Notes under the pieces: generated by a model
Seen by the model: the letters and a program-made list of their open reading frames with translations, nothing else
Database searches by the model: none
What the model was told of the DNA's origin: nothing
Made by a program: the position numbers and the translations under genes
Source of the DNA: Thiomicrorhabdus xiamenensis
GTDB taxonomy: Bacteria; Pseudomonadota; Gammaproteobacteria; Thiomicrospirales; Thiomicrospiraceae
DNA: 64,000 nucleotides
Assembly (NCBI RefSeq): GCF_013282625.1
Contig: NZ_CP054020.1
Span: 1,984,001 to 2,048,000 of the forward strand
Reading direction: 5' to 3'
In this document: one piece after another, positions 62,864 to 64,000 of the stretch
How the letters are laid out: every line of letters begins with the position of its first letter
How positions within the stretch are numbered: the first letter of the stretch is position 1

Positions 62864-63324
62864 TGAAAAACTACCCTTTTACACTTGGTCACACATAAAA
62901 AATCCATATATCTACAACCCCTACTAGCACCTAAAAGACACTAAAAATATTCCCTATCTTAAGCTGATTACTCACTAAACAAGATACTTAGTTCAATGAG
63001 ACAAATTTAAACAAAACATCTTTAGAAAGCCAAAAAATAATTACTCCACTAAGGCTTTTCCAATATAAAGTTAAATATATCTGCTAAAAAAAGCCTAAAC
63101 CTCTATATTAATAATTAATCACATAAATATTTTTATTTTCAAATCAAAGACACCCATTTTTAAACAAAAAAACAAATTACTACTAATTTGTTTTCTTCAA
63201 TTCAAAACCTAACTGTATCGATGAACTTATAGACATCAGCAATCCAGCTCTTGTTATTGAAGTACATAACAAAAAGAACGGCCCCCAATCCCCTCATATT
63301 TTTTGAACATTTTATTTCTAAATT
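62864..63324. other. A+T-rich intergenic region before the polysaccharide run
   Basis: 461 bases without a gene. Very A+T-rich. Contains AGGCTTTT (63052-63059) and AAAAAGCCT (63088-63096), an inverted repeat with a 28-base loop. No JUMPstart or ops element (GGCGGTAGC) on the minus strand and no tRNA. A promoter for the downstream run should lie here, but none stands out by its boxes. Confidence 0.6.
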
Positions 63325-64000
63325 TTATTTGTAATATTGTCTGTACCATTCAACAAATTTACCTATCCCCTCTTCTATCGAGGTACTTGGTTTGAAACCG
63401 GTATCTGCGATCAGATCGTCAACATCGGCATAGGTGATCGGCACATCCCCGGCTTGCATAGGCAATAGATTCTCTTTAGCCTTTTTGCCACAGGCATCTT
63501 CGATGGAGGTAATAAAACGGCGAAGCGTAACCGGTTGGTGATTTCCGATGTTATAAACCTTGTAGGGCGCTTTGGCATTGGTAATTTCGGAAACTTGCGG
63601 CTCGGGAATGCGGTCCATGACTCGGATCACGCCTTCAACAATATCGTCGATATAGGTAAAGTCGCGCTGCATTTCACCGTTGTTATAAACGTCTATTGCC
63701 TTACCTTCAAGAATCGCTTTGGTGAATTTAAAATACGCCATATCCGGACGTCCGAAAGGTCCGTAAACGGTAAAGAAACGCAAACCGGTGGTCGGAATGC
63801 CGTACAGGTGGCTATAGGTGTGGGCCATCAATTCATTGGATTTCTTAGTCGCGGCATACAGACTGATTGGGAAGTCGACACGGTCATCGGTACTGAACGG
63901 CTGTTTGGTATTCATGCCATATACTGAACTGGAACTGGCGTAAACCAAGTGTTTCACTTTGGAATGACGACAACCTTCAAGAATATTCACGAAACCGACC
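63325..64000 (-). CDS. NAD-dependent sugar epimerase, UDP-glucuronate 4-epimerase-like (5' end outside window)
   Basis: At least 225 C-terminal residues; the frame runs open to the window edge, beginning [15 protein letters not shown]. Motifs: [41 protein letters not shown] with the Tyr-x-x-x-Lys pair, [21 protein letters not shown] and [18 protein letters not shown], the wording of UDP-GlcA 4-epimerases and related CapI/WbnF proteins. N-terminal NAD-binding loop not in view. Base composition is much less A+T-rich than the 56-62 kb genes. May supply UDP-GalA to the cluster. Confidence 0.88.
   Translation of the reverse strand, partial: VGFVNILEGCRHSKVKHLVYASSSSVYGMNTKQPFSTDDRVDFPISLYAATKKSNELMAHTYSHLYGIPTTGLRFFTVYGPFGRPDMAYFKFTKAILEGKAIDVYNNGEMQRDFTYIDDIVEGVIRVMDRIPEPQVSEITNAKAPYKVYNIGNHQPVTLRRFITSIEDACGKKAKENLLPMQAGDVPITYADVDDLIADTGFKPSTSIEEGIGKFVEWYRQYYK

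Noticed and set aside
62864-63324. JUMPstart/ops element
   Set aside because: Both strands were read for GGCGGTAGC-like sequence and none was found.

Overview
The window is a chromosomal segment of a gammaproteobacterium. Housekeeping gene orders are of proteobacterial type: rpsP-rimM-trmD-rplS, ffh-ypjD-corB, petABC, mla-ibaG-murA-hisG-hisD and yrbG-kdsC-lptCAB-hpf. The mixture of gamma-type and beta-type neighbourhoods, plus a cytochrome bc1 complex, would fit a free-living sulfur oxidiser of the Thiomicrospira/Hydrogenovibrio type. That placement is inference only; no marker gene here settles it.

Layout. 1-10.7 kb: the end of xerD, the rpsP operon, ffh, a divergent ypjD-corB-inositol monophosphatase operon, fadL and radA. 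10.7-15 kb: an FMN glutamate-synthase-like oxidoreductase and the cytochrome bc1 operon petABC. 15-24.3 kb: one long minus-strand operon, mlaFEDCB, an ABC-2 exporter pair, ibaG, murA, hisG, hisD. It ends at a clear terminator and is followed by a Nif3-family gene. 24.5-31.2 kb: a DUF72-like orphan, then plus-strand yrbG, kdsC, lptC, lptA, lptB, hpf and mgtE. 31.2-35.2 kb: a compact minus-strand cassette equivalent to the mycobacterial route to polyprenyl-phosphate D-arabinose (UbiA-type phosphoribosyltransferase, GtrA, DprE1-like, DprE2-like, HAD phosphatase). 35.5-37 kb: an OmpA-like lipoprotein, interspersed palindromic repeats, a small GIY-YIG gene and a 7-bp tandem array of about 19.6 copies. 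37-63 kb: a surface-polysaccharide locus, all on the minus strand. It ends at the window edge with part of a sugar-nucleotide epimerase gene.

How the polysaccharide locus works together. Wza-like, Wzz-like and Wzi-like proteins and a secreted amidohydrolase form the envelope end. A WbpM-type dehydratase, a reductase and a small phosphoglycosyl transferase probably start the repeat unit on undecaprenyl phosphate. WbjB/WbjC/WbjD make UDP-L-FucNAc, and the adjacent GT4 enzyme probably adds it. Upstream is a second, strain-specific, A+T-rich half. It carries a KdsB-like cytidylyltransferase, a HAD phosphatase and a pyruvate-aldolase-like protein fused to a sialyltransferase/MAF-like Rossmann domain, which together look like a route to an unusual CMP-activated 3-deoxy-2-ulosonic acid. 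It also carries glycosyltransferases, Wzy, Wzx, and a kinase/nucleotidyltransferase/phosphatase set for a second unusual substituent.

The strongest candidates for undescribed biology are the aldolase-Rossmann fusion module (51.5-55.9 kb), the kinase-nucleotidyltransferase module (60.1-62.9 kb) and the arabinose-donor cassette (31.2-35.2 kb).
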